From: Bacteroidaceae bacterium
GTDB lineage: Bacteria; Bacteroidota; Bacteroidia; Bacteroidales; Bacteroidaceae
Length of the DNA: 57,976 bases
Direction of reading: 5' to 3'
Assembly: GCA_017542145.1 (NCBI GenBank)
Contig: JAFXXQ010000031.1
Coordinates: forward strand, 1-57,976
The translations under genes and the position numbers were made by a program. Shown here one piece after another: positions 33,504 through 42,318 of the stretch; position 1 is the first letter of the stretch, and each line of letters begins with the position of its first letter. The notes below the pieces were generated by a model that was not told where the DNA came from, ran no database searches, and saw nothing but the letters and a program-made list of their open reading frames with translations.

Positions 33504-33563
33504 AGCGTCGTATTGTCGTATTGTCGTATTGTCGTAAAATTGAAAAATAGAAAAAAGCCCCCC
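33494..33563 (-). repeat. Right terminal inverted repeat of the island
   Basis: Read on the minus strand it runs GGGGGGCTTTTTTCTA..., then four AATACGAC octamers (on the plus strand GTC at 33507, 33515, 33523 and 33531), ending AACATTTC. It mirrors 24478-24550. It lies 3 bp beyond the stop codon of the acyl-CoA ligase. Confidence 0.85.
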
Positions 33564-33566
33564 TTT

Positions 33567-35363
33567 TTATTTGCTGTAAATGCGCTCGATCTGGTCGGCG
33601 TAGTGGCGAAGGATGACGGCACGGCGGAGCTTGAGGGTCTGGGAGAGCATGCCGTTGGCGGTGGTCCACTCGTCGAAGACGTAGACGGGGCGTTTGATGG
33701 CTTCGTAGTCGGCCAGCGTGCGGTCGATGGCCTCGATTTCGCGGCTGAGCAGCTTGGCCACAGCAGGGTGGGCAAGGAGCTCGTCCTTCGATAGCTTGCC
33801 GAGGCCGTTTGACTCCGCCCAACGGTCGAGGTTGGCATAGTTGAGGCAGATGATGGCGGAGGCGAACTTCTGGTTTTCGCCCACGATGATGCTGGCATCG
33901 AAATAGGGGCTGTCGTTGATCTTGGTCTCCAGAAGCTGCGGGGCGATGTACTTGCCGGAGGAGAGTTTGAAGATTTCCTTCTTACGGTCGGTGATCTTGA
34001 GGTATTTGCCTTCGACCAGGGTGCCGATGTCGCCTGTGTGGAGCCAGCCGTCGGCATCGATGATGCGGGCGGTCTCGGCGGGGTCTTTGTAATAGCCCTT
34101 CATGACGTGGGGGCCGCGGACGAGGATTTCGCCGTCGTCGGCAAAGCTGAGCTCGCCGCCCGTGATGGGCTTGCCGGCCGTGCCCATCTTATTGACGCCC
34201 TCGGTGGGGTTGTTGACGGCGATGACGGGCGAGGTCTCGCTCATGCCGTAGCCCTCGAAGATGTGGAGCTTGGCGGCGTTGAAGAGGCGGACGATGCTGG
34301 GCTTGATGGACGAGCCTCCGGAGATGATGATCATGGTGTGTCCGCCGATGGCGGCGCGCCACTTGCTATAGACGAGACGGTCGAAGAGGCGCAGGCGGCG
34401 ACGATAGACGGGGTTGCGGTTGTAGTTGTCGAACGTGTTGCCGAACTCCCACGCGGCATGGTAGATTTTCTTCTTCAAGCCCTTGAGGTTGTTCTCCTGC
34501 TGGCGGAATTTCTCGTAAAAGGTTTCCAGCACACGAGGCACGGCAGAGAAACCGTCGGCATGGCACGAGGCAAGATCGCGCTGAATGGTGGCGAGACCTT
34601 CGGCATAATAGATGCTGATACCGAGTTCTTGGTATTCGTAGTTCATCGTGCGCTCGTAGCAATGGCAGAGGGGGAGGAAAGAGAGCATCCTATGTTTGAC
34701 GCCGAAAACCTGATACATGGCGTGGGCATGGGCATCGAAGGTAAGGTTCCGATGGGTAAGCATGACACCCTTGGGGCGTCCTGTGGTACCGCTGGTGTAA
34801 ATAATGGTGGCGACGTCGTCGGGACTGATGTCGTGGATGTTATTGTCGATGATGGACTCCCATTCTTTCCAGGTAGAACGACCCAGTTCGCGTAACTGGC
34901 GCATGCAGGGTTGATCATCGCTGTCGTCGATGAGCCAAACGTCGATGGGCCGCTTTTGAGCGGCTAAGGCAGCCTGAATCTTCCTGCGGAGGACAGTAGT
35001 ACCCACGAAAATGGCACGGGCATCGCTATGGTCAAAGATAAAAGTGAAATCCTCCGTACTGAGGGTGGGGTAGATGGGAACGTAGATGAGACGGGTCAGC
35101 GTGCAACCCATGTCGAGGAAATTCCACTCTGGACGGTTAGCTGTGATGCTGATGATTTTGTCGCCAGCCTTGTAACCTTTGGCGAGTAGTCCGTAGGCCG
35201 TTTCGCGGCTGGCAGTAATGTATTCATCAACGCTGTATCGGGTCCATTCGCCGCCCTTACATGCGGCAAAGATGTCGTCTTTAGGGTAGTGTTCCTTCAG
35301 GATGGTAAGGTAGTCAAACGTCCTTGTAGGAACTATATTTGTGCGATTGTTCATTGTCTGCAT
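33567..35363 (-). CDS. Long-chain fatty acid--CoA ligase (AMP-forming)
   Basis: A 598-aa acyl-CoA synthetase activating fatty acids with ATP and CoA. The AMP-binding signature IIYTSGTTGRPKGVMLTH is near residue 190. GYGMSETSPVIAV and DGWLHTGDIGTL, followed by ITDRKKEIFKLSSGKYIAPQ, complete the ANL-family motifs. Length matches the bacterial and plant-type long-chain ligases common in Bacteroidetes. The 3' end faces the island. A variant promoter box (TAATTTCGC) at 35376-35384 gives a very short leader, so the Met at 35354 may be the true start. Confidence 0.92.
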   Translation of the reverse strand: MQTMNNRTNIVPTRTFDYLTILKEHYPKDDIFAACKGGEWTRYSVDEYITASRETAYGLLAKGYKAGDKIISITANRPEWNFLDMGCTLTRLIYVPIYPTLSTEDFTFIFDHSDARAIFVGTTVLRRKIQAALAAQKRPIDVWLIDDSDDQPCMRQLRELGRSTWKEWESIIDNNIHDISPDDVATIIYTSGTTGRPKGVMLTHRNLTFDAHAHAMYQVFGVKHRMLSFLPLCHCYERTMNYEYQELGISIYYAEGLATIQRDLASCHADGFSAVPRVLETFYEKFRQQENNLKGLKKKIYHAAWEFGNTFDNYNRNPVYRRRLRLFDRLVYSKWRAAIGGHTMIIISGGSSIKPSIVRLFNAAKLHIFEGYGMSETSPVIAVNNPTEGVNKMGTAGKPITGGELSFADDGEILVRGPHVMKGYYKDPAETARIIDADGWLHTGDIGTLVEGKYLKITDRKKEIFKLSSGKYIAPQLLETKINDSPYFDASIIVGENQKFASAIICLNYANLDRWAESNGLGKLSKDELLAHPAVAKLLSREIEAIDRTLADYEAIKRPVYVFDEWTTANGMLSQTLKLRRAVILRHYADQIERIYSK

Positions 35364-35375
35364 GAGAAAAATCGT

Positions 35376-35384
35376 GCGAAATTA
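35376..35384 (-). promoter_or_regulatory. Variant promoter box for the acyl-CoA ligase
   Basis: TAATTTCGC on the minus strand, a one-base variant of TAnnTTTGC, 12 bp before the first ATG. Confidence 0.45.
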
Positions 35385-35407
35385 CGTGCTTTTTTTTTAT
35401 TATGCAA

Positions 35408-35995
35408 CTAAATGGGGAAAAAACCATAGAATACTCCGCCTATTACTCCTGCGACAAGGATGACAAGGATAGGGCTGACTTTCCATTTGTTGATGGCAAG
35501 GAACGAAGCGGTGCAGAGTACAACGCTGACTATGAACTGCGTGGTGCTTTTTGTGGGATTGCCGAAATTCTCCTCATTCATCAGCATGAGGGCAGCAGAA
35601 GCGATAAGGCCGATGACAAGAGGACGTAGGATACCGAAGACGGCGCGAACAGCAGGGTGGTCGGTATATTTTATCAGGAAACGGCTGACAATGAGCATCA
35701 GTATAAACGAGGGAAGTAGGGTGCTGAAGGTGGCAAGCAATGAACCTACAATTCCCCACGAGGTGCTTAGGCCTGAGTTGACAATAGCGGTGTAGCCCAC
35801 GTATGTGGCGGCGTTGATGCCGATGGGGCCAGGCGTCATCTGGCTGACGGCCACGATGTCCGTAAACTCTGAGAAAGTCATCCATGCGTGTTTTGTCACC
35901 ACCTCGTTTTGGATAAGGGAGATGATGGCCAGTCCTCCTCCAAAACCGAACAAACCTATCTTGAAAAAAGTGATGAAAAGTTCAAGAAAAATCAT
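35408..35995 (-). CDS. Chromate transporter, second half-size subunit
   Basis: A 195-aa membrane protein of the CHR family, with FFKIGLFGFGGGLAIISLIQ then MTFSEFTDIVAVSQMTPGPIGIN as the conserved N-terminal motif and about five or six hydrophobic segments. In short-chain CHR systems two homologous half-size proteins are needed together, and the partner lies 13 bp upstream. The name is historical: substrates may be chromate or other anions. Located in the inner membrane. Confidence 0.88.
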   Translation of the reverse strand: MIFLELFITFFKIGLFGFGGGLAIISLIQNEVVTKHAWMTFSEFTDIVAVSQMTPGPIGINAATYVGYTAIVNSGLSTSWGIVGSLLATFSTLLPSFILMLIVSRFLIKYTDHPAVRAVFGILRPLVIGLIASAALMLMNEENFGNPTKSTTQFIVSVVLCTASFLAINKWKVSPILVILVAGVIGGVFYGFFPI

Positions 35996-36008
35996 GGAAA
36001 CAGTTTTT

Positions 36009-36557
36009 TCATTCTACCTTTTTCGTTGTAACGTATCGGGCAATTCCACCGAGGATACCTGCGACTATAACCCAAATGGGCGATACGCCAAGTTGCCAGA
36101 TAAGGAGGGCGCTGATAATGGGTATCCAGACAGTACGCCACGTAATTCCAGCTGCCTTCGAGAGATGAAAAATAGGGCCGAGGATAAGGGCTGTGACGGC
36201 AGGACGAATGCCACGGAAAATGTTCTCCACCACGGCGTTGCCTCGCATTTGTTGGAAGAAAAGGGCGATGGTGAGGATACAGATGATGCTGGGCATCACA
36301 GTTCCAATGGCGCAGGCTGCACTACCACGTTTCCCTCCCAAACGATAGCCGATAGCGATGGCGAAGTTGGCTGCAAAAACACCCGGAAGCGACTGCGAAA
36401 CGACCATCAAGTCCATGAATTCCTGTTTTGTCAGCCATCTGTTTTTTTCTACGACCTCCTTTTCAATAAAGGGAATCATCACCGGCCCTCCACCAATGGT
36501 GAAGAGGCCGATTTTGAAGAATGTTCCAAAAGCCTTAAGAGGTGAGAACGGCGACAT
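36009..36557 (-). CDS. Chromate transporter, first half-size subunit
   Basis: A 182-aa inner-membrane protein homologous to the next gene. The conserved opening is FFKIGLFTIGGGPVMIPFIE with FMDLMVVSQSLPGVFAANFA. The start at 36557 is 1 bp beyond the purL stop codon, so the two chromate genes appear to be read on the purL transcript. An upstream in-frame ATG at 36605 lies inside purL and is rejected. Confidence 0.88.
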   Translation of the reverse strand: MSPFSPLKAFGTFFKIGLFTIGGGPVMIPFIEKEVVEKNRWLTKQEFMDLMVVSQSLPGVFAANFAIAIGYRLGGKRGSAACAIGTVMPSIICILTIALFFQQMRGNAVVENIFRGIRPAVTALILGPIFHLSKAAGITWRTVWIPIISALLIWQLGVSPIWVIVAGILGGIARYVTTKKVE

Positions 36558-36558
36558 C

Positions 36559-39500
36559 TTATGCTTTTTTCTGGCACCAATGTCGGGCGTTGACGAAGGC
36601 TTCAATCCAAGGCGTTACCTCGTCGGTATGGAGGCGATCGGCGGGGTAGGTGCCGCATTGCCAGGGGAAGATACAACGCTCCAGATGGGGCATCATAGCC
36701 ACATGGCGTCCATCGGTGCTGGCAATGCCGGCGATGTTGTATACAGAGCCGTTGGGGTTGGCGGGATAGCCACTATAGTTATATTTCGCCACTATATTGT
36801 AGTTCTCCTCGGCGAGTGGCAGGCTGAAACGTCCCTCTCCGTGCGCCACCCATATGCCCATGCTGGTGCCCGCAAGGGAACCGAACATGACGCTGTTGTT
36901 TTTCGGCACGTTGACGCCAAGGAAGGCCGATTCGAATTTGTGGGAGGTGTTGTGCTCCAGACGTCCGTAGCGATAGCCGTCGGCACTAGCATGTCCCTGG
37001 GCGATGAGGCCAAGTTCCATCATCAACTGACAACCGTTGCAAATGCCCAGCGAGAGGGTGTCAGGACGGGCATAAAAGCGGTCAAGGGTCTCCTTGGCGC
37101 GTGGATTATAGAGGAAAGCGCCAGCCCAGCCTTTGGCCGAGCCAAGCACATCGCTGTTCGAGAAGCCTCCGCAGAAGACAATCATGCGGATATCATCGAG
37201 TGTCTCGCGTCCGCTGATAAGGTCGGTCATTGTGACGTCCTTCACCTCGAAGCCTGCCAGCCAAAGACTGTAGGCCATTTCACGCTCACCGTTGGTGCCT
37301 TTCTCGCGGATGATAGCCGCCTTAGGAGACGGCTTTCCGTTGGCAGCTTTTTTCCAGCGGTCGGGGTTGAGCCCGTATTGCGATAGCTTGCCAGAGAACG
37401 AGTGTTCGAAATGCATACGGAGTGGCTGACGGCCGTAGTTCTTGAAACGTTCTTCGGCACAGCCGTTTATGCTCTGACGGCGGTCGAGTAGATAGGAGGA
37501 GCGATACCACGTGTCGCGCAGAGCATCGATGTCAAGATTTTCTTCATAGTCACCCTTACGGATGCGGAGGATGCGTTCCCTATTAGGCACACCAATATAG
37601 ACGTAGCCCACGCCGGCGCCCTCCAGTATGTCTTTGAAGGCAGCCTCGTGCTTGTCGGCGACCTGCACGACGACGCCAGGATTCTCTGCAAAAAGGATTT
37701 TCAAGATGTCATTGGTTTCGAAGCGGCTTAGGTTGACCTTTAGTCCGCCTCGCGTATTGGCGAAGCACATTTCCAGCAGGGTGGTGATTAGACCGCCGGC
37801 TGAGATGTCGTGTCCTGCCAGGATAAACCCTCGGCAGACGCAGTCCTGGACGGCATTGAAGGCATCACGGAAGTAGTCGGGGGTGGTGCAGGTGGGGACG
37901 TCGGAGCCAACCCTGCCCAGACTCTGGGCAAAGGCGCTACCGCCGAGACGCAATTCATCGAACGAGAAGTCGATATGGTAGAGCGAGCTTTTCGGCTCAT
38001 CGGCCAGCACGGGACTGACCACCTTGCGGATATCCGACACCTCGCCTCCAGCCGAGACGATGACGGTTCCTGGGGCGATGACCTTGCGGCCATCGGGGTA
38101 TTTCTGGGTCATGGAGAGGCTGTCCTTGCCTGTGGGGACATTGATGCCTAATTTGCAGCAGAAGTCTGAGAGAGCCTTGACGGCCGTGTAGAGGCGGGCA
38201 TCCTCACCCTTCTGCGAGCGGCATGGCCACATCCAGTTTGCGCTGAGGCTAACGCTGTCGAGACCTTCCGTGAGGGGCGCCCATACGATGTTGGTCAGGG
38301 CTTCGGCAACGGAGAGCACGCTACCTGCTGCAGGGTCGGAGAGACCGGCCTGAGGCGCATGGCCGAGGGCTGTGGCCATGCCGTGTACGCCACGATAATC
38401 GAGGGCTACCACGCCGCAGTCGGAGAGCGGCAGCTGCAGTTCACCCTGACATTGCTGGCGGGCTATCTTGCCCGTAACGGAGCGGTCCACCTTGTTTGTC
38501 AGCCAGTCCTTGCAGGCTACGGCTTCGAGGCTGAGGACACGAGCAAGGGCATCCTTAAGGTCCTCAGAATCCTTGACGTCGGAATAGTGATGCTCGACAG
38601 TTTCGTCCACCATGACGGTCTTGGGCGAATGGCCGAACATCTGTGCCACGTCAAGGTCGAAGGGGCGCACGCCGTCGCCCTGTTGGAACGCAAAGTGGGC
38701 GTCGCCCGTGGTCTCGCCTACGACGTACATGGGTGCACGCTCGCGTTCCGCTATGCGATGCACATGTTCCAGATGCTCCTCCTGAATGAGAAGTCCCATA
38801 CGCTCCTGACTTTCGTTGGCAATTATTTCTTTGGCAGAAAGGGTGGGGTCGCCAATGGGAAGGCGCGTCATGTCGATGAGTCCGCCACAATCTTCCACCA
38901 ATTCGCTGAGACAGTTGACGTGGCCGGCCGAGCCGTGGTCGTGGATGCTGACGACGGGATTTACCTCTTCTTCGCAAAGAGCTCGGACGACGTTGTAGGC
39001 TCGTTTCTGCATCTCGGCGTTGGCACGCTGTACGGCATTCAGTTCGATACCGCTGCTGTAGCGTCCCGTATCAACGGATGAGACGGAGCCTCCGCCCAGA
39101 CCGATACGGTAGTTGTCGCCACCCAGGACGACAATCTTGTTACCCTTCTCGGGCGTTCCCTTCAGGCAATCGCGCTTGGTGCCGTAGCCCACACCGCCTG
39201 CCAGCATGATGACCTTGTCGTAGCCGTAGAGTGGGGATGAGGTTTCAGGATTATCTGGAGTTTCCGCCTTCTCCTGATGTTCAAACGTCAGTACGGAGCC
39301 TGCGATAAGTGGCTGGCCGAACTTATTGCCGAAGTCGCTGGCACCATTCGATGCCTTGATGAGAATCTGCTCAGGCGTCTGATAGAGCCAGGGACGGGCA
39401 GAAATCACTTCCTCCTCTTCTCTTTTGTTGCGTGGATACGAGGTCATGTAGACGGCTGTTCCGGCAATAGGCCACGAGCCCTTACCGCCTCCCATACGGT

Positions 39501-40311
39501 CGCGGATCTCTCCTCCCGTGCCCGTACTGGCTCCGTTGAAAGGCTCCACGGTAGTGGGGAAGTTGTGTGTCTCGGCCTTCAGCGAAAGTACGGTATGGAT
39601 GGGGTGCACCTGGAAGAAATCGCTGGTGCTGTGGTCTGCCGGTGCAAACTGCTCTACGGTAGGGCCGTCGGCAAACGCCACGTTATCCTTGTAAGCCGAG
39701 AGGATATGATGGGGATTCTCCTGTGTGGTTTTTTTTATCATCGCAAAGAGGCTGCTCTCCATCTCCTTGCCGTCGATGATGAACGTGCCGCCGAAGATTT
39801 TGTGCCGACAATGTTCGCTGTTGATTTGGGCGAAGCCGAACACCTCGCTGTCTGTCAGCTTGCGCCCGAGTTGTTTCTCGACGTTCTTCAGGTAGTCGAT
39901 TTCCTCAGGCGAGAGGGCGAGGCCCTCCTGCTCGTTGTAGGCTGCGAGGTCGTCGATAGAGCGGATGGGCTCGGGCGTGATGTCCACCCGGAAGATGTCC
40001 TGGTCGAGGGCAGGGTAGAAGCGTTGCAGCATGGGGTCGTGCTCGGCGTCAGGGCCGCTGACAGCCCAGTATTCCTCGATGCGGCTGATGCCTGTAATGC
40101 CCATGTTCTGGGTGATTTCTACGGCATTGGTGCTCCAGGGGGTAATCATTTCGCGACGCGGGCCGACGAAACAGCCATCGGGAGCTGTAGTGCCCAGACA
40201 TTCGGCCTCGCCGAACAGCCAGCAGAGCTGACGGACGACATCTTCGGTAGGTTGGTTTTTGACTTCCGTAGCGATAACGGACTGATTATTCGTGTGGAAG
40301 AAGAGAATCAT
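36559..40311 (-). CDS. purL: Phosphoribosylformylglycinamidine synthase (long form)
   Basis: A 1250-aa single-chain enzyme of purine synthesis, making FGAM from FGAR, glutamine and ATP. The synthetase part has INSEHCRHKIFGG, FPTTVEPFNGASTGTGGEIRD and HDISAGGLITTLLEMCF. The C-terminal glutaminase has the nucleophile region LGICNGCQLMMELGL and a His-rich WVAHGEGRFS. The length is that of the fused form, so no separate PurQ or PurS is needed. A variant promoter box lies at 40333-40341. It heads an operon with the chromate transporter genes. Confidence 0.97.
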   Translation of the reverse strand: MILFFHTNNQSVIATEVKNQPTEDVVRQLCWLFGEAECLGTTAPDGCFVGPRREMITPWSTNAVEITQNMGITGISRIEEYWAVSGPDAEHDPMLQRFYPALDQDIFRVDITPEPIRSIDDLAAYNEQEGLALSPEEIDYLKNVEKQLGRKLTDSEVFGFAQINSEHCRHKIFGGTFIIDGKEMESSLFAMIKKTTQENPHHILSAYKDNVAFADGPTVEQFAPADHSTSDFFQVHPIHTVLSLKAETHNFPTTVEPFNGASTGTGGEIRDRMGGGKGSWPIAGTAVYMTSYPRNKREEEEVISARPWLYQTPEQILIKASNGASDFGNKFGQPLIAGSVLTFEHQEKAETPDNPETSSPLYGYDKVIMLAGGVGYGTKRDCLKGTPEKGNKIVVLGGDNYRIGLGGGSVSSVDTGRYSSGIELNAVQRANAEMQKRAYNVVRALCEEEVNPVVSIHDHGSAGHVNCLSELVEDCGGLIDMTRLPIGDPTLSAKEIIANESQERMGLLIQEEHLEHVHRIAERERAPMYVVGETTGDAHFAFQQGDGVRPFDLDVAQMFGHSPKTVMVDETVEHHYSDVKDSEDLKDALARVLSLEAVACKDWLTNKVDRSVTGKIARQQCQGELQLPLSDCGVVALDYRGVHGMATALGHAPQAGLSDPAAGSVLSVAEALTNIVWAPLTEGLDSVSLSANWMWPCRSQKGEDARLYTAVKALSDFCCKLGINVPTGKDSLSMTQKYPDGRKVIAPGTVIVSAGGEVSDIRKVVSPVLADEPKSSLYHIDFSFDELRLGGSAFAQSLGRVGSDVPTCTTPDYFRDAFNAVQDCVCRGFILAGHDISAGGLITTLLEMCFANTRGGLKVNLSRFETNDILKILFAENPGVVVQVADKHEAAFKDILEGAGVGYVYIGVPNRERILRIRKGDYEENLDIDALRDTWYRSSYLLDRRQSINGCAEERFKNYGRQPLRMHFEHSFSGKLSQYGLNPDRWKKAANGKPSPKAAIIREKGTNGEREMAYSLWLAGFEVKDVTMTDLISGRETLDDIRMIVFCGGFSNSDVLGSAKGWAGAFLYNPRAKETLDRFYARPDTLSLGICNGCQLMMELGLIAQGHASADGYRYGRLEHNTSHKFESAFLGVNVPKNNSVMFGSLAGTSMGIWVAHGEGRFSLPLAEENYNIVAKYNYSGYPANPNGSVYNIAGIASTDGRHVAMMPHLERCIFPWQCGTYPADRLHTDEVTPWIEAFVNARHWCQKKA

Positions 40312-40332
40312 TGTGATTGTTGTTGAATTCCG

Positions 40333-40341
40333 CCGCGAAGA
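40333..40341 (-). promoter_or_regulatory. Variant promoter box for purL
   Basis: On the minus strand this reads TATCTTCGC, 21 bp before the start codon. No purine riboswitch-like fold was recognised in the short leader. Confidence 0.5.
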
Positions 40342-41128
40342 TACAACTTTTTCTGCATTCTGCCAAAAAAAACTTCATCATGCGAGGTATTCCGCTTCTC
40401 TTACTTCACCATCACGCCAGTATTCAGGCAGAGTGGTTCCATATCTTGATGCCGGTCCTAACAGCCGACTTTCAAACAGAATATTAGTATCCCCAATACC
40501 ATAGTTTTGTGACTTACTGAATCAGAGATTTATTTTTTTACGCGAGGTGGGTAATACAGAATGGGCATAATTGTAACGGATTTGCTTGTTTTTTTCTGTG
40601 TACTTCAATGGGAATTATTGCTAATTGTTGATATATAGCAAACTACAATAAAACGAAAAAAGGACTTTTGTTTTTGTGGACAAATTTCGATGGTGAATCT
40701 GTAAATTTTTAGCTTGAAAAATTGTCGCATGAGAAAATATTGAAAAGAGGTGTCGTGTAGATATGTGTAGATATGTGTAGATAAATTGGCTATCTACACA
40801 GCGTATCTTGCAGGAAATCTGTATGGTAAGTCGGTTTGTGTAGATATGTAGATGTTTTTCATGTTTTTGTTGAAGGAGTTTCTCCGGCGTTTGACAATTT
40901 TTATAAACAGGGGCGCTGTCTATATAAACACGGCCCCTGTTTATAAACAACGTAAGCAAGTAATAATTCAGAATAGGCGAAAAATCGGACAGAGCAGGCA
41001 ATAAACTGAACAGAGCAGGCAATTAACCTGCTGGAGAGAGCAATTTATTCGTGGGTGCTTTTTCGCCGTTTCATTTGGCGGTTTCATAATAATGTTGTAC
41101 TTTAGCAGCGCGAAAAACATCAGTAAGT
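40342..41128. repeat. Gene-free stretch with hairpins and short repeats
   Basis: No credible gene is seen. Three 10-bp GTGTAGATAT repeats (from 40755) lead into a perfect 10-bp hairpin, TGTGTAGATA (40774-40783) with TATCTACACA (40791-40800). A second inverted repeat has 15-bp perfect arms, TTTATAAACAGGGGC (40900-40914) and its complement (40933-40947). A direct repeat of ACAGAGCAGGCAAT is found near 40990 and 41011. Roles are unknown. Confidence 0.65.
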
Positions 41129-42190
41129 ATGGAAACGAAAGATAATCACGTGGTAATCATGGCAGGAGGCATCGGAAGCCGTTTCTGGCCGATGAGCACG
41201 AAGGAACGTCCGAAGCAGTTTATCGATGTGTTGGGGTGTGGCCGTACGCTGATTCAGCTGACAGCCGACCGCTTCGCAGGCATCTGTGACCCGAAAAATC
41301 TGTGGGTGGTGACGAGCGAGCGCTACGCCGCCTTGGTGCGCGAGCAGTTGCCCGAGGTGCCGGAGGAGAACATCCTTCGCGAGCCTTGCCGGCGAAACAC
41401 GGCGCCATGCATCGCCTACGTGTCGTGGAAAATCAAGACTCGCAATCCGCGTGCTAACGTGGTGGTGACGCCCAGCGACCATATTGTAATGAATGCGCGC
41501 GAGTTCCAGCGTGTCATCGAGTCGGCATTGGCATTTACGTCGGGCAACGATGCCATATTGACCCTCGGCATGAAGCCCACGCGCCCTGAAACGGGCTACG
41601 GCTACATCCAGGCCGACCTCAGCGCCGCTTCGACGGTGAACAAGGAGATTTTCCGCGTCGATTCGTTCAAAGAGAAACCTGATGTGGAAACTGCCGAGCA
41701 GTACATACGCAGGAAGAATTACTTGTGGAATGCGGGCATCTTTGTGTGGAACATCAACACCATCGTCAACTCGTTCCGCCTCTGGCAGCCCGAGATTGCC
41801 GAAGTGTTCCAGTCGCTGCTGCCTGTCTACTACACGCCGGCTGAGCAGGAGAACATCAACCGCCTGTTCCCCACCTGCCCGAACATTTCGGTCGATTATG
41901 CCATTCTGGAGAAGGCCGACGAGATTTTCGTCTTCCCTGCCGACTTTGGCTGGAGCGACCTCGGCACCTGGGGCTCGCTGCACGGACAACTGGAGAAAGA
42001 CCTTACGAACAACGTGGCCATCGGCCCTGACGTGACGCTCTACGAAAGCCGTAACTGCATCGTACACACGGCGCAGGAGCGGAAAGTGGTGGTCATCGGG
42101 CTCGACGGATACATCGTGGCGGAGGACGACCGCCAGCTGCTCATCTGTAAGCTCGCAGACGAACAGCGTATCAAGGAATTCTCGGAGTAG
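41129..42190 (+). CDS. manC: Mannose-1-phosphate guanylyltransferase
   Basis: A 353-aa nucleotidyltransferase making GDP-mannose from GTP and mannose-1-phosphate. The N-terminal signature VVIMAGGIGSRFWPMSTKER, then PKQF, is diagnostic. PSDHIV, RPETGYGYI, VDSFKEKPD and WNAGIFVW are the further family motifs. It is the short form without the fused isomerase domain. The isomerase is supplied elsewhere in this window (52881-54602). GDP-mannose feeds capsule, O-antigen, glycoprotein or GDP-fucose synthesis. Confidence 0.93.
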   Translation: METKDNHVVIMAGGIGSRFWPMSTKERPKQFIDVLGCGRTLIQLTADRFAGICDPKNLWVVTSERYAALVREQLPEVPEENILREPCRRNTAPCIAYVSWKIKTRNPRANVVVTPSDHIVMNAREFQRVIESALAFTSGNDAILTLGMKPTRPETGYGYIQADLSAASTVNKEIFRVDSFKEKPDVETAEQYIRRKNYLWNAGIFVWNINTIVNSFRLWQPEIAEVFQSLLPVYYTPAEQENINRLFPTCPNISVDYAILEKADEIFVFPADFGWSDLGTWGSLHGQLEKDLTNNVAIGPDVTLYESRNCIVHTAQERKVVVIGLDGYIVAEDDRQLLICKLADEQRIKEFSE

Positions 42191-42268
42191 GGGGAATTCC
42201 CTCAAAGAAATAGGAATAAAACCTGTAACAAATAGGAAAAAACAATTTGGCGGGGAAAAGAACCTCCG

Positions 42269-42277
42269 TATCTTTGC
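42269..42277 (+). promoter_or_regulatory. Promoter -7 box for the Ser-rich protein; decides its start
   Basis: TATCTTTGC with TTTG about 20 bp upstream. It overrules the in-frame ATG at 42247 and supports the start at 42319. Confidence 0.75.
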
Positions 42278-42318
42278 ATCGGAAACCAGAAGTTAAACCG
42301 ATTAAAAAGACAAGCGTT

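Noticed and set aside
40621..41022. 133-codon frame on the minus strand before manC
   Set aside because: It covers the hairpins and direct repeats, has no promoter and shows no recognisable protein pattern.
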